Positions 31,343 through 41,874 are shown, counted from the stretch's first letter. The stretch: 50,330 bases of DNA from Bacillota bacterium (GCA_012839445.1 DUNI01000012.1:1-50330); one strand, 5' to 3'. Numbers and translations: made by a program. The notes: a model not told the origin generated them from the sequence alone.

Positions 31343-31408
31343 CATGCTTAGTAATCTGGCTAATAATTATCTCCCGTAACATTATTATTAACCAGATTAC
31401 TAAGCATG
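31343..31408. repeat. 25-bp near-perfect inverted repeat, 16-nt loop
   Basis: catgcttagtaatctggctaataat (31343-31367) / attattaaccagattactaagcatg (31384-31408), one mismatch. Confidence 0.85.
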
Positions 31409-31594
31409 ATTGTAAAACCCAATAAATATAAATAGTAAGAGCAGGTGGTAAGTTAATGGTATCGTCAACCATTACACCGCCCTAAAATAGGGGGAATATT
31501 CGGATTATACTAGACAAAGGGGTGATTATAGCAACGTACTAATTTTGAGTAAAAGTAATCGCTAGCTAAAACAGAAAGGGGGCTACTTAAGAAG

Positions 31595-32947
31595 ATGGAA
31601 GCCTTAATGGCGTTTAACTCTAAGGTAAATGCTTTTGTTTGGGGACCTCCCATGCTTATTTTACTGGTTGGTACCGGTATTTATTTAACGTTTAAGCAAA
31701 ATTGGCTACAGGTAACCCAATTTGGTTATGCCATGAAAAATACTGTTGGGCGCCTGACGGAAAAAGGTGAAGGTGAAGGTGGCGAGGTCACACCTTTCCA
31801 GGCTTTGGCAACAGCCATGGCGGCCACGGTAGGCGTAGGTAATATTGCTGGAGTGGCCACTGCTATTGCAACCGGCGGGCCCGGTGCGGTATTTTGGATG
31901 TGGCTGTCAGCGTTTTTTGGGATGTGTACCAAATATTCGGAAGCGGTGCTGGCTGTGCATTACCGTGATGTGTTGCCAGATGGAACCATCATCGGTGGGC
32001 CCTTTAAGTATATCGAAAAAGGGCTTAATGCTAAGTGGTTGGCGTCAACTTTTGCCCTCTTGGGTGCAATTGCAGCTTTAGGTATAGGTAATATGACTCA
32101 GTCTAATTCTATCGCTCAAGTACTAAATACCTATTTTGGCGTTCCTAACTTGGTATCCGGTATTGTTATAGCAGTGTTGGTAGGAGTTGTGGTCATTGGC
32201 GGCTTAAAAAATATCGTTAAGGTTACGGAAAAGTTGGTGCCTATTATGTCAATCTTTTATCTTCTGGGCGGTATTGTGCTGATAGCAATGAATCTAGGCA
32301 AAATACCAACTGCTTTGGGGCTTATAGTAAGTAACGCTTTTACAGGTACAGCTGCGGTAGGTGGTTTCGCAGGGACGACAGTTATGATGGCAATGAATAA
32401 AGGTGTTGCTCGCGGCGTGTTTAGTAACGAAGCTGGCCTTGGTAGTGCTCCCATAGTGCACGCTACTGCTAGAGTAAAACATCCAGTCCAGCAGGGGTTT
32501 TGGGGTATTTTTGAAGTTTTCGTAGATACGATCCTTGTTTGTTCAATTACTGCTCTGTCTATTATTATCACCGGTGCCTGGCAAACCGGTGAAACGGGCG
32601 CCGCTTTGACTGCCATGGCTTTTAACCAAGCGATTCCGTATTTTGGAACATATATAGTTTCCATCGCTTTGATACTTTTCGCATACTCTACCATGCTTAG
32701 CTGGGAGTACTATGGTGAGAAATGTCTGGAGTACCTTGCCGGACCGGGAGTGCGTATGGCTTATCGTGTTGTTTTCATTCCGTTCCTGATTATTGGTGCC
32801 ATTGGTGGCCTTGAGGCTATTTGGGATTTAGCTGATACTCTAAACGGTCTTATGGCTATTCCCAACTTAATTGGCTTACTCGGCTGTTCACCTGTATTGT
32901 TCAAACTTAGCAAAGAGTACTTTACCGAGGTTATAAATTCTAAGTAA
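31595..32947 (+). CDS. Sodium:alanine symporter (AGCS family)
   Basis: GEVTPFQALATAMAATVGVGNIAGVATAIATGGPGAVFWMW, NKGVARGVFSNEAGLGSAPI. Confidence 0.96.
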   Translation: MEALMAFNSKVNAFVWGPPMLILLVGTGIYLTFKQNWLQVTQFGYAMKNTVGRLTEKGEGEGGEVTPFQALATAMAATVGVGNIAGVATAIATGGPGAVFWMWLSAFFGMCTKYSEAVLAVHYRDVLPDGTIIGGPFKYIEKGLNAKWLASTFALLGAIAALGIGNMTQSNSIAQVLNTYFGVPNLVSGIVIAVLVGVVVIGGLKNIVKVTEKLVPIMSIFYLLGGIVLIAMNLGKIPTALGLIVSNAFTGTAAVGGFAGTTVMMAMNKGVARGVFSNEAGLGSAPIVHATARVKHPVQQGFWGIFEVFVDTILVCSITALSIIITGAWQTGETGAALTAMAFNQAIPYFGTYIVSIALILFAYSTMLSWEYYGEKCLEYLAGPGVRMAYRVVFIPFLIIGAIGGLEAIWDLADTLNGLMAIPNLIGLLGCSPVLFKLSKEYFTEVINSK

Positions 32948-33076
32948 GTAAAACTGCAAGATGACAGTTGTATCTAATTTGCGCAATGTGTATTAAGATA
33001 CATCATTATATGCCTTTAAAGTAATCTATCAACGCTATATAATATACTGGTAGAGCAACTTTGCAGGCTTTCTGCT

Positions 33077-33100
33077 AGGCTGCCTTGGTGGCAGCCTTTA
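33077..33100 (+). terminator. Hairpin between symporter gene and alr
   Basis: AGGCTGCCttggtGGCAGCCTtta. Confidence 0.5.
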
Positions 33101-33197
33101 AATTGTGGATGTTTCTTGGTTCATCACAACTTTGAAAGCCAAAAGAAGTCCTTTGGCGTCACAAGTCGATCGGTTTACTCGGAAAATGAATGTATAG

Positions 33198-34334
33198 TTG
33201 GAGGTGTGGCTGTTGATTCCTTGTCTAACATGGGCTGAGGTGGATCTTAAGGCGATACGGGCTAATCTGATCGCCATAAGAGCGTTAGTAGGATCGAGGG
33301 TAAAGATTATGGCTGTGGTTAAGGCTAATGCCTACAGTCATGGACTAATAGAAGTAGGTAGGACTGTTGCTGAGGCGGGGGCTGACCAGTTAGCCGTAGC
33401 CACATTGAATGAAGCGGTGTTGCTACGTGAGTCTGGATTGAAGCTGCCAATTTTGGTGCTGGGAACTGGCATTCCCGGCGACGGAGTAAAAGAAGCTGTT
33501 CGCTATGATATTGCCCAGGCTCTATGTACAGTGGAACTGGCTGATGCTTTGTCTAAAGCAGCTCAACAGCTGGGCAAACCGGCACAGGCGCATCTTAAGA
33601 TTGACACCGGTATGGGTCGGATTGGTGTTAGGGTGGATGAAGCTGTTAGTTTTATGGAGCAGATTGCAGGACTGCCGGGCTTACAGTTTACAGGAATTTT
33701 TAGCCACTTTGCTGCCGCTGATGAAGGAGACGAGGAATATACTAATTTACAGCAAAAGCGTTTTCAAAAGGTGCTAGATAATCTAGAACGACATGGTTAT
33801 ACGTTTCCGTTGCGGCACCTGGCCAATAGCGCCGGTATTTTAGATTATCCCGAGGCGTATTTTGATATGGTTCGTCCTGGCTGCATTATTTACGGTTGCT
33901 GGCCTAGCCCGGACAACAAGAAAATAATACCCTTGGCTCTAACACTTACGTTAAAGACCCGAATTGTGTACATTAAGAAAGTAGCGGCTGGGACTCCTAT
34001 TAGCTATGGTCTAACCTATACAGCACCGTCTGAACGAACACTGGCAACATTGCCCATTGGCTATGCCGACGGCTATAAACGAGCCTTATCCAATACGGGA
34101 TATGTGTTGATAAGAGGAAGACGTTGTCCGATAGTAGGTAGGGTGTGCATGGATCAATGTGTAGTCGATGTAACAGGAGTTCCTGACGTAAGCCTGGGTG
34201 ACGAAGTGGTACTTATCGGAAGCCAGGGCAACAACATAATAACGCCGGCTGATCTTGCTAAACTTGCTGGGACTATGGACTTAGAAATTCTCTGTAATAT
34301 CAGCGCTCGCGTGCCTAGGGTTTATATAGATTAA
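33198..34334 (+). CDS. alr: Alanine racemase
   Basis: KIMAVVKANAYSHG (PLP Lys), HLKIDTGMGRIGV, TLPIGYADGYKRALSN, CMDQCVVDVT. Confidence 0.97.
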   Translation: MEVWLLIPCLTWAEVDLKAIRANLIAIRALVGSRVKIMAVVKANAYSHGLIEVGRTVAEAGADQLAVATLNEAVLLRESGLKLPILVLGTGIPGDGVKEAVRYDIAQALCTVELADALSKAAQQLGKPAQAHLKIDTGMGRIGVRVDEAVSFMEQIAGLPGLQFTGIFSHFAAADEGDEEYTNLQQKRFQKVLDNLERHGYTFPLRHLANSAGILDYPEAYFDMVRPGCIIYGCWPSPDNKKIIPLALTLTLKTRIVYIKKVAAGTPISYGLTYTAPSERTLATLPIGYADGYKRALSNTGYVLIRGRRCPIVGRVCMDQCVVDVTGVPDVSLGDEVVLIGSQGNNIITPADLAKLAGTMDLEILCNISARVPRVYID

Positions 34335-34368
34335 GATGTCTCAGTTAGCCATATGGTAGGTGGTATAA

Positions 34369-34397
34369 TTGACAGAAACCCATGGAAGGGCTAGAAT
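34369..34397 (+). promoter_or_regulatory. SigmaA promoter TTGACA-17-TAGAAT for hisS leader
   Basis: -35 34369-34374, -10 34392-34397. Confidence 0.75.
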
Positions 34398-34403
34398 AAA
34401 TAA

Positions 34404-34660
34404 TGACATTAGTATAGTATTAAAGCGTAGATGGGGATAGTAGGTAGCAGGCAGGTGTTTAGGAAGCTTAAGCCGTGACTGCAAGCTCAAGCCATCGTAG
34501 CCGTACTGAAGAACACCCCAGAGCGGCGAGCCGAAAAGAGTAGGTTGGTCCGGGCTATCCCGTTATGTTGTAAGAGGGGCATTATGCCCAAGCAGGGTGG
34601 CACCGCGGGTATCCTCCCGCCCCTGGCAGGCTTTTTGCCGGGGACGGGAGGTGTTTTTTC
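34404..34660 (+). promoter_or_regulatory. T-box leader (probable His specifier) upstream of hisS-aspS
   Basis: AGCAGGGTGGCACCGCGGG T-box motif, AGTA near the 5' end, gaaCACcccagagc candidate CAC specifier, terminator cctcccgcccctggca...gccggggacgggaggtgtttttt. Confidence 0.92.
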
Positions 34661-34686
34661 ATACATAAATCCAAAGGAGGGGTTAG

Positions 34687-35961
34687 ATGCTTACTACAGC
34701 GCCACGGGGAACGCGTGATATTTTACCAGAGGAAGCTGCCAAGTGGAGGTACTTGGAAGATAATATTCGCGAATGTTGCCGTCTTTACGGATACGGTGAG
34801 TTACGCCCACCGCTGTTTGAGCATACCGAGCTGTTTCAACGCAGTGTTGGTGAAGCAACTGATATTGTGGAAAAGGAAATGTATACTTTTGAGGATCGTG
34901 GTGGCAGGAGCATTACATTGCGCCCAGAGGCTACCGCTTCTACAGTGCGGGCTTATCTAGAACACAATCTTTATGCCGGTCCGCAGCCGGTAAAACTGTA
35001 TTATATGGGGCCCATGTTTCGTTACGACCGTCCCCAAGCTGGACGTTATCGCCAGTTTTCCCAATTTGGAGTAGAGGCTATTGGGGTTCAAGATCCAGCT
35101 ATAGATGCCGAGGTTATTGCTTTAGCACTTGACTTATGTATGCACTTAGGTTTAAAGGATCTGGCGGTCGAGCTAAATAGTATTGGCTGTCCTACATGTC
35201 GGAAGGAATATCGACAGGCGTTGCTAATGTATCTTTCAGAGCACAAGGACAAGCTTTGCCAGACCTGCCTTGGTCGCATGGAGCGCAATCCTCTTCGAGT
35301 CTTAGACTGCAAAGAAGAAGGTTGCCGCACACTTACCACGGCAGTCCCCCAAATGTTGCAGTACTTATGCACGGAGTGCGCTGAGCATTTTCAAGCTTTG
35401 CAGCGATGCTTAGAAGCAGTAGGAGCAAGATACACACTGAATCCAGCTATGGTCAGAGGACTGGATTATTATACTAAGACAGTCTTCGAAATTACTTGGT
35501 CTGGACTGGGAGCACAGACTGCTATCTGTGGTGGCGGACGCTACGATGGGTTAGTGGAGGAGTGTGGCGGCCCGCCAACTCCGGGTGTAGGTTTTGCTAT
35601 GGGGTTAGATCGCTTACTGCTAGCTTTGGAACAATCAGGCGTGACTTTACCGACTGCTAGCAAGCCAGCAGTATATATAACTACCGTATCTAAAGATGAT
35701 AACCAAGAGGCGTTTACTTTGCTTACTACTTTGCGCCGGGCTGGAATTAGTGCTGATAAGGATTATCGCCAAGCCAGTCTACGAGCCCAGCTGAAGGCAG
35801 CTAACCGCTCCGGTTGCCACTTTGCTATTATTGTGGGAGGTGAAGAACTGGAGCGAGGGGCAGTAGCAGTGCGCAATATGATCAGTGGAGAGCAGAAAGA
35901 GGTTAAACAAGAACAATTGATCGAAGTCTTGTATGAGAGCCTAAAAGAAGACGCACGATAG
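34687..35961 (+). CDS. hisS: Histidyl-tRNA synthetase
   Basis: PRGTRDILPEEAAKWRYLE, LRPEATASTVRAYLEH, MVRGLDYYTKTVFEI, AICGGGRYDGLV. Confidence 0.98.
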   Translation: MLTTAPRGTRDILPEEAAKWRYLEDNIRECCRLYGYGELRPPLFEHTELFQRSVGEATDIVEKEMYTFEDRGGRSITLRPEATASTVRAYLEHNLYAGPQPVKLYYMGPMFRYDRPQAGRYRQFSQFGVEAIGVQDPAIDAEVIALALDLCMHLGLKDLAVELNSIGCPTCRKEYRQALLMYLSEHKDKLCQTCLGRMERNPLRVLDCKEEGCRTLTTAVPQMLQYLCTECAEHFQALQRCLEAVGARYTLNPAMVRGLDYYTKTVFEITWSGLGAQTAICGGGRYDGLVEECGGPPTPGVGFAMGLDRLLLALEQSGVTLPTASKPAVYITTVSKDDNQEAFTLLTTLRRAGISADKDYRQASLRAQLKAANRSGCHFAIIVGGEELERGAVAVRNMISGEQKEVKQEQLIEVLYESLKEDAR

Positions 35962-36034
35962 TGTCGAGAGAAACCAGCGAGTCACTAAACGATGATTTAG
36001 GATATAGAACCGGTAGCAGAGAGGAGAAGGGCGT

Positions 36035-37846
36035 ATGACTGTGCGGCAAGAAGCATGGCAACGCACACATAACTGCGTTGAGTTGCCAGAGTTGGTTGGT
36101 GAGACCGTAGTTTTGAACGGATGGGTACAACGCCGGCGCGACCATGGCGGTCTCATTTTTGTGGATCTTAGAGACCGCTCCGGCTTGGTTCAAGTGGTGT
36201 TTAGTCCAGACACGGCACCAGGATGTTTCAGTAGAGCAGAGACTATTCGCGGCGAATACGTGCTGGCTATACGAGGAACTATTCGTTTGCGTCCGTCCGG
36301 AACCGAAAACCCTCGTCTTAAGACGGGTACCGTTGAAGTGATGGCCCAAGACCTTTGGATTTTGAACACGGCTAAAACACCGCCTTTTTATATCGAGGAC
36401 AAGGTAGATGTGGATGAGAAAGTACGGCTAAGGCATCGTTACTTAGATCTTCGTCGTCCGGAACTGCAGCGAAACATTTTACTACGCCACCGGACGGCTA
36501 AAGTAGTGCGCGATTTTTTAGATGAGCACGGATTTCTTGAAATTGAGACTCCCATGCTTACTTTAAGTACTCCAGAAGGGGCTCGGGATTTTTTAGTGCC
36601 CAGTCGGCTCAATCCAGGTAGATTTTATGCCTTGCCACAATCACCGCAGTTATTCAAGCAGCTTCTTATGGTGGCAGGGATGGAACGGTATTTTCAGATT
36701 GTACGTTGTTTTCGAGACGAAGATTTAAGAGCAGACCGGCAGCCAGAATTTACACAGATCGACATAGAAATGTCATTCATTACCCCAGAGGATATTCAAA
36801 GCCTTATGGAAGAAATGATGGCTACGGTCCTTAAGCGAGTGTTGAATAGGGACATCACAGTACCTTTTTCCCGCATTAGCTATCAAGAAGCTATGGAACG
36901 TTATGGTAGTGACAAACCCGATCTAAGATTTGATCTGCCATTGGTAGATGCGACCCCGGCTTTTGAAGGTACAAATATTCGTGTATTTGAGCAGGTACTA
37001 AAGAAAGGCGGTTGCATTCGGGGTTTAAAAGCCCCAAATTGTGCAGACTTTACACGCAGAGAGATTGACGAATTGACGGAAGTGGTAACGCAACTGGGAG
37101 CCAAAGGATTGGCCTGGATTGCTTTGGAAGCACAGGGCAAGGTGCGTTCTCCCTTAGCTAAAGTTTTGACTGAGAAGGAACTAGACAAGCTTAAGGAATT
37201 GTTTACCGCCCAAGATGGGGATTTGCTTTTGTTGGTGGCAGCAGAGGAATATATAGCTGCCATGGCCATGGGCCAGCTACGCCTTTATTTGGGGCATAAA
37301 CTTGATCTTGTTGATGAGAATTCTTTGGCGTTTGCTTGGGTTACGGATTTTCCTTTGTTTGAGTGGAGCCAGGAAGAGAATCGGTACGTGGCTATGCACC
37401 ATCCTTTTACATCCCCTGTAAACGAGGACTTATCTCTTTTGGATACTGATCCTGGTAAAGTACGGGCCAAAGCCTATGACTTGGTCCTAAACGGTGTTGA
37501 GATCGGCGGTGGCAGCATTCGTATTCATAAGCGCGAGGTTCAAGAAAGGGTGTTCCGTGCATTAGGCTTGACGGCTGCTGAGGCTAAACAGAAGTTCGGA
37601 TTTTTACTTGAAGCCTTTGAATACGGTACTCCGCCTCATGGTGGCATAGCGTTTGGTTTCGACCGTCTGATTATGCTTCTTGCTAAAGAAGATAGTATCA
37701 GGGATGTCATTGCCTTTCCCAAGACGGCTTCGGGCACTTGTCTCCTTACTGGAGCACCGGGCCCAGTGGAACCGAAACAGCTGGCAGATATCAACATAAA
37801 AATACCAATTGAGGCAGGGATTGAAAAGTCTGTCAAACCTAGGTAG
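36035..37846 (+). CDS. aspS: Aspartyl-tRNA synthetase
   Basis: [59 protein letters not shown]. Confidence 0.98.
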   Translation: MTVRQEAWQRTHNCVELPELVGETVVLNGWVQRRRDHGGLIFVDLRDRSGLVQVVFSPDTAPGCFSRAETIRGEYVLAIRGTIRLRPSGTENPRLKTGTVEVMAQDLWILNTAKTPPFYIEDKVDVDEKVRLRHRYLDLRRPELQRNILLRHRTAKVVRDFLDEHGFLEIETPMLTLSTPEGARDFLVPSRLNPGRFYALPQSPQLFKQLLMVAGMERYFQIVRCFRDEDLRADRQPEFTQIDIEMSFITPEDIQSLMEEMMATVLKRVLNRDITVPFSRISYQEAMERYGSDKPDLRFDLPLVDATPAFEGTNIRVFEQVLKKGGCIRGLKAPNCADFTRREIDELTEVVTQLGAKGLAWIALEAQGKVRSPLAKVLTEKELDKLKELFTAQDGDLLLLVAAEEYIAAMAMGQLRLYLGHKLDLVDENSLAFAWVTDFPLFEWSQEENRYVAMHHPFTSPVNEDLSLLDTDPGKVRAKAYDLVLNGVEIGGGSIRIHKREVQERVFRALGLTAAEAKQKFGFLLEAFEYGTPPHGGIAFGFDRLIMLLAKEDSIRDVIAFPKTASGTCLLTGAPGPVEPKQLADINIKIPIEAGIEKSVKPR

Positions 37847-37860
37847 ATCAATGCTTACAC

Positions 37861-37889
37861 TTGAAAAATAGTTTCCAGTATGCTAAGAT
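37861..37889 (+). promoter_or_regulatory. SigmaA promoter TTGAAA-17-TAAGAT for 6S RNA
   Basis: -35 37861-37866, -10 37884-37889. Confidence 0.65.
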
Positions 37890-37895
37890 AAGACT

Positions 37896-38090
37896 AACCA
37901 AAGAGATCCCTGCTGTGTTCGTGAAGAGTCGGCTTGTTTTGAGCCAACACCTTTGAAGAGGGAGCTACGACTCTGATAATTACGTACACGCCCCTTTTAG
38001 GGGACGTACAACATTATCAGGCGGGCACCCACCTGCTTGAGAGAGCAGCTTCAAAAACGGTCGACCCACGGCATGGTGGGGTATTTTTTT
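37896..38090 (+). ncRNA. ssrS: 6S RNA
   Basis: tccctgctgtgttcgtgaagagtcggcttgttttgagccaacacctttgaagagggag resembles Firmicute 6S RNA; promoter upstream, terminator acccacggcatggtggggtattttttt; aspS/tcdA(yrvM) location as for B. subtilis 6S-1 (bsrA). Confidence 0.85.
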
Positions 38091-38104
38091 TAGGAGTGAC
38101 AAGT

Positions 38105-38818
38105 GTGCAGGAGCAATTTAGCCGTATGGCTCTTCTTATCGGCGAAGAAGGGTTGGCTAAGCTAGCTAGGGCTACGGTAGCAGTGTTTGGGATTGGCGGT
38201 GTAGGATCTTTTGCTGTTGAGGCCCTAGCAAGGGCTGGAATAGGGCACCTGGTGTTGGTTGATCCTGATAGTATTGAAAAGAGCAACATTAACCGCCAGC
38301 TTCATGCTACTGTTAATACTATTGGTCAATCTAAAGTTCTTGTAATGAAAGAACGCATATTGAATATTAACCCGGCGGTAAAGATTGAAGCTAGACGAGA
38401 GCGATATACACCTGAACATGGAGCAACATTGATCCGTCCTGATTATACGTATATCATTGACGCGGTGGACGATGTATCGGCAAAAGTAGACTTAATTGTC
38501 AGAGCCAAAGAATCTAATATACCCATTATTTCCAGTATGGGTGCAGGAAACCGTCTTAATGCCAGTGGATTTTGTATAGCTGACATTTCCGAAACCAGCG
38601 GATGCCCTTTGGCACGAGTGTTGCGCCGTAGACTGAGAAAGTTAGGTATTACAACAGGGGTAAAGGTGGTATTTTCACCTGAGCCTCCACTTAAGCTTAC
38701 ATACAATCAAAATGGGCAAGGAAGCCGACCTCCTGGACCTGGAAGTATCTCTTTTGTACCTCCGGTAGCCGGTCTTCTGATGGCTGGCGAGTGTGTGCGC
38801 GATCTATTACGGGATTAG
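38105..38818 (+). CDS. tcdA: tRNA threonylcarbamoyladenosine dehydratase TcdA-like (ThiF/E1 family)
   Basis: VAVFGIGGVGSFAVEALARAGIGHLVLVDPDSIEKSNINRQLHA, SSMGAGNRLNA. Confidence 0.93.
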   Translation: MQEQFSRMALLIGEEGLAKLARATVAVFGIGGVGSFAVEALARAGIGHLVLVDPDSIEKSNINRQLHATVNTIGQSKVLVMKERILNINPAVKIEARRERYTPEHGATLIRPDYTYIIDAVDDVSAKVDLIVRAKESNIPIISSMGAGNRLNASGFCIADISETSGCPLARVLRRRLRKLGITTGVKVVFSPEPPLKLTYNQNGQGSRPPGPGSISFVPPVAGLLMAGECVRDLLRD

Positions 38819-38908
38819 GAACCTTACTAGTCGACATGGGTGACTTCTTTGACTTAGGATCCTGACATTATTGTGACCGGGACCTACTTCGTGAGAGGTG
38901 GTTGTACC

Positions 38909-39514
38909 ATGGATCAATCAAGGAGCAAAAAGGCTATTCGTCAAGAAATCATAAAGCGACGTGCCGCCCTGGATCCTTTAGAGCGCGAGCAAAATAGTTT
39001 TGCAGCAGCTAGGAGACTGCTCTCCTGGTCCAAGTACCAAGAAGCGAAAACAGTACTTTTATTTGCAGGAGTACGTTCGGAAATTGATACAAGATTTTTG
39101 GCACAGGAGTCTTTGCGTTTGGGTAAGTGTGTGGCTATGCCACGTTGCGTACCGAAAAGCCGGGAACTGTTGTTACTGGAAATTGAGTCTTGGGAAGATT
39201 TGAAGCCTGGTTTCTATGGGTTGTTGGAGCCGGGTCCTGAGGAACCTTGTATTTTACCGACAGCGGTGGACTTAATAGTATCACCAGGGGTGGCTTTTTC
39301 ACCTAGTGGATACCGTATTGGCTATGGTGGAGGCTATTACGATCGGTTGATAGCGCAGTTACCCGGCGTTCTTACTGTGGGATTGGCATTTCAATTACAG
39401 GTAGTGGCTTCATTACCCCGAGACATGTACGATATGCCTGTGGATTTCTTGGTGACTGAAGAGGACTTGGTAGATTGTAGGGCTGTAAGGGAGAAGAAAG
39501 GGGATGTTAACTGA
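38909..39514 (+). CDS. 5-formyltetrahydrofolate cyclo-ligase
   Basis: SKKAIRQEIIKRRAAL, LIVSPGVAFSPSGYRIGYGGGYYDR. Confidence 0.95.
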   Translation: MDQSRSKKAIRQEIIKRRAALDPLEREQNSFAAARRLLSWSKYQEAKTVLLFAGVRSEIDTRFLAQESLRLGKCVAMPRCVPKSRELLLLEIESWEDLKPGFYGLLEPGPEEPCILPTAVDLIVSPGVAFSPSGYRIGYGGGYYDRLIAQLPGVLTVGLAFQLQVVASLPRDMYDMPVDFLVTEEDLVDCRAVREKKGDVN

Positions 39515-39515
39515 T

Positions 39516-40559
39516 ATGGCCGACAAGAAAGTGGATTTTCGTAGTGACACTGTTACCCGCCCAACTCCGAAGATGCGGCGAGCCATGTACGAGACCGAAG
39601 TGGGCGATGATGTTTACGGTGAAGACCCTGCGGTAAACAAACTGGAAGAGAAGGCGGCAGATTTACTGGGAAAAGAAGCAGGCTTGTTTGTAACAAGTGG
39701 AACCCAAGGTAATCTCATATCAGTACTTACCCATACCTTGCCAGGGCAGGAAGTAATCTTAGAAAGCGAGAGTCATATATTCTACTATGAAGCGGCAGGG
39801 GCGGCACTTATCGGCGGTGTGCAAATGCGCACAATTCCAGGAAAGCGAGGAGCCATGAACCCGTCCAAAGTAGAGGCAGCCATTCGTTCCGATGATATTC
39901 ACTTTCCGTCCACAGGGCTCATTGCATTGGAGAACACTCATAATCGAGCCGGTGGGGCAGTTATTCCGCTTTCGAACATGGCAGCTTTGGCTACTATAGC
40001 AAGAAAACATGCAATACCTATACACCTAGATGGCGCTCGTATATTTAATGCAGCTGTTGCTTCGGGAACTACAGCTAAGGAGATTGCTTCTTATGCTGAC
40101 TCGATCTCCTTTTGTTTGTCCAAAGGTCTCTGTGCCCCTGTGGGTTCGGTAATTGTTGGCCGAAAAGAATGGATAGACAAGGCCCGGAAATGGCGCAAAC
40201 GCCTAGGAGGCGGGATGAGACAAGCAGGGATATTGGCTGCTGCGGGCATTGTTGCTTTAGAGCAAATGATTAGGCGTTTACCCGAAGATCATGCTTTGGC
40301 ACAATACTTAGCTGAAGGTTTGGCTGAATTACCGGAAGTAGATGTAGTGTTGCCTGAGACTAACATAGTGTTAATGAATGTTGAAAAGAGCGGGTTAACA
40401 GCAAAGCAGTTACTGCAACGACTGGAAGATGAAGATATTTTAGCTACTGATTTTGGACCTTTCACCGTTAGGCTTGTTACGCATAAAGACGTAGACCGGA
40501 CCGGAGCAGACCGTCTTCTTGACGCAGTCAAAAATATTTTTAAAGGTGAGGCCAGATGA
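39516..40559 (+). CDS. Low-specificity L-threonine aldolase
   Basis: VDFRSDTVTRPTPKMRRAMYETEVGDDVYGEDP, HLDGARIFNAAVASG, SKGLCAPVGSV. Confidence 0.96.
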   Translation: MADKKVDFRSDTVTRPTPKMRRAMYETEVGDDVYGEDPAVNKLEEKAADLLGKEAGLFVTSGTQGNLISVLTHTLPGQEVILESESHIFYYEAAGAALIGGVQMRTIPGKRGAMNPSKVEAAIRSDDIHFPSTGLIALENTHNRAGGAVIPLSNMAALATIARKHAIPIHLDGARIFNAAVASGTTAKEIASYADSISFCLSKGLCAPVGSVIVGRKEWIDKARKWRKRLGGGMRQAGILAAAGIVALEQMIRRLPEDHALAQYLAEGLAELPEVDVVLPETNIVLMNVEKSGLTAKQLLQRLEDEDILATDFGPFTVRLVTHKDVDRTGADRLLDAVKNIFKGEAR

Positions 40560-41866
40560 CAGGAGACTTATTTGAACCAATTAGGAAAAAGAGTGCCCCA
40601 TTAGCGGAGCGGATGCGCCCTCAAACTTTGTCTGAGTTCGTTGGTCAAGAAGAAGTCCTTGGCTCTGGAATGCCTCTTAGGAGGGCGGTAGATGGAGGCT
40701 ATATGGTTTCGCTTATTTTGTGGGGACCACCAGGCTGTGGCAAGACTACGTTGGCACGTTTGCTGGCTAGAGAGACTCGGGCACACTTCTACCCCTTGAG
40801 TGCTGTCTCAGCCGGTGTGGTTCAAGTACGACAAGCGGTCCAAGAAGCCAAAAACCGCCTGCAGTCTTTTGGGCAGCGAACGATACTGTTTTTAGACGAA
40901 ATTCATCGTTTCAATAGAACTCAACAAGATGCCCTTCTCCCACACGTGGAAGAAGGGCTCCTTATCCTCCTCGGAGCTACTACAGAGAACCCGTATTATA
41001 ATTTAACAGCACCACTTCTTTCCCGTTGCCAGGTTGTCCAGTTAAAGCCACTGACAAAAGAGGCTATCAAGGTTATTTTAGGAAATGCACTGACTGATAA
41101 AGAACGAGGACTGGGAAGTTTAAAGCTGTCGCTAACAGATCAGGCAGCCGAAGCAATTGCAATTCTCTCCTCCGGCGATGCCAGGGCTGCACTTAACACA
41201 CTGGAACAAGCGGCCCATGCTTTATCAAGTACCACCAAAGTTATTAATCTTGATCTGGTACAACAAGTGGCTCGAAAGACATTGCCTTATGATGCTGCCG
41301 GCGATTATCATTACGATACAGTCTCAGCTTACATAAAGAGTCTACGTGGCTGTGATCCTGATGCGGCCTTATATTGGCTGGCACGCATGCTAAAAGCGGG
41401 AGAGGATCCGCGGTTCATTGCCCGGCGTTTGATCATTGCTGCTGCTGAAGATGTTGGAAATGCAGATCCTGAAGCACTAAAGTTAGCAGTAGCAGCTGCC
41501 CAAGCGTTAGAATTAATCGGTTTGCCTGAAGGACGGATTCCATTGGCACAAGCTACTGTTTATGTGGCCTCAGCACCTAAGAGTAATGCAAGCTATATAG
41601 CTTTGAATAAGGCCTTAGCTCATCTGGACAAGCTACCGGTTGAGCCGGTTCCTTTGCATCTTAGAAGCGCAGCTTTTCAAGGAGCGAAGGATCTCGGAAT
41701 TGGCATAGACTATGTGTATCCGCATGATCATCCGGGCAACTTTGCACCGCAAGATTATCGCCCCCCTCAGGCTTCTGGGAAGAAATATTATGAGCCCACG
41801 GATAACGGTATCGAAAAAGAGATAAAGGCGCGACTGCAGCGTTGGTGGGGCGAAAAAAAAGGTTAA
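40556..41866 (+). CDS. rarA: Replication-associated recombination protein A (RarA/MgsA AAA+ ATPase)
   Basis: LAERMRPQTLSEFVGQEEVLG, LWGPPGCGKTTLA, FLDEIHRFNRTQQDALLPHVEEG, ATTENPYYNL. Confidence 0.97.
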   Translation: MTGDLFEPIRKKSAPLAERMRPQTLSEFVGQEEVLGSGMPLRRAVDGGYMVSLILWGPPGCGKTTLARLLARETRAHFYPLSAVSAGVVQVRQAVQEAKNRLQSFGQRTILFLDEIHRFNRTQQDALLPHVEEGLLILLGATTENPYYNLTAPLLSRCQVVQLKPLTKEAIKVILGNALTDKERGLGSLKLSLTDQAAEAIAILSSGDARAALNTLEQAAHALSSTTKVINLDLVQQVARKTLPYDAAGDYHYDTVSAYIKSLRGCDPDAALYWLARMLKAGEDPRFIARRLIIAAAEDVGNADPEALKLAVAAAQALELIGLPEGRIPLAQATVYVASAPKSNASYIALNKALAHLDKLPVEPVPLHLRSAAFQGAKDLGIGIDYVYPHDHPGNFAPQDYRPPQASGKKYYEPTDNGIEKEIKARLQRWWGEKKG

Positions 41867-41874
41867 GATTTTCC

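Noticed and set aside
32257-32694. 145-aa minus-strand ORF
   Set aside because: Antisense to the alanine symporter; no independent coding evidence.
35903-36349. 148-aa minus-strand ORF
   Set aside because: Antisense to the hisS/aspS junction; no coding support.
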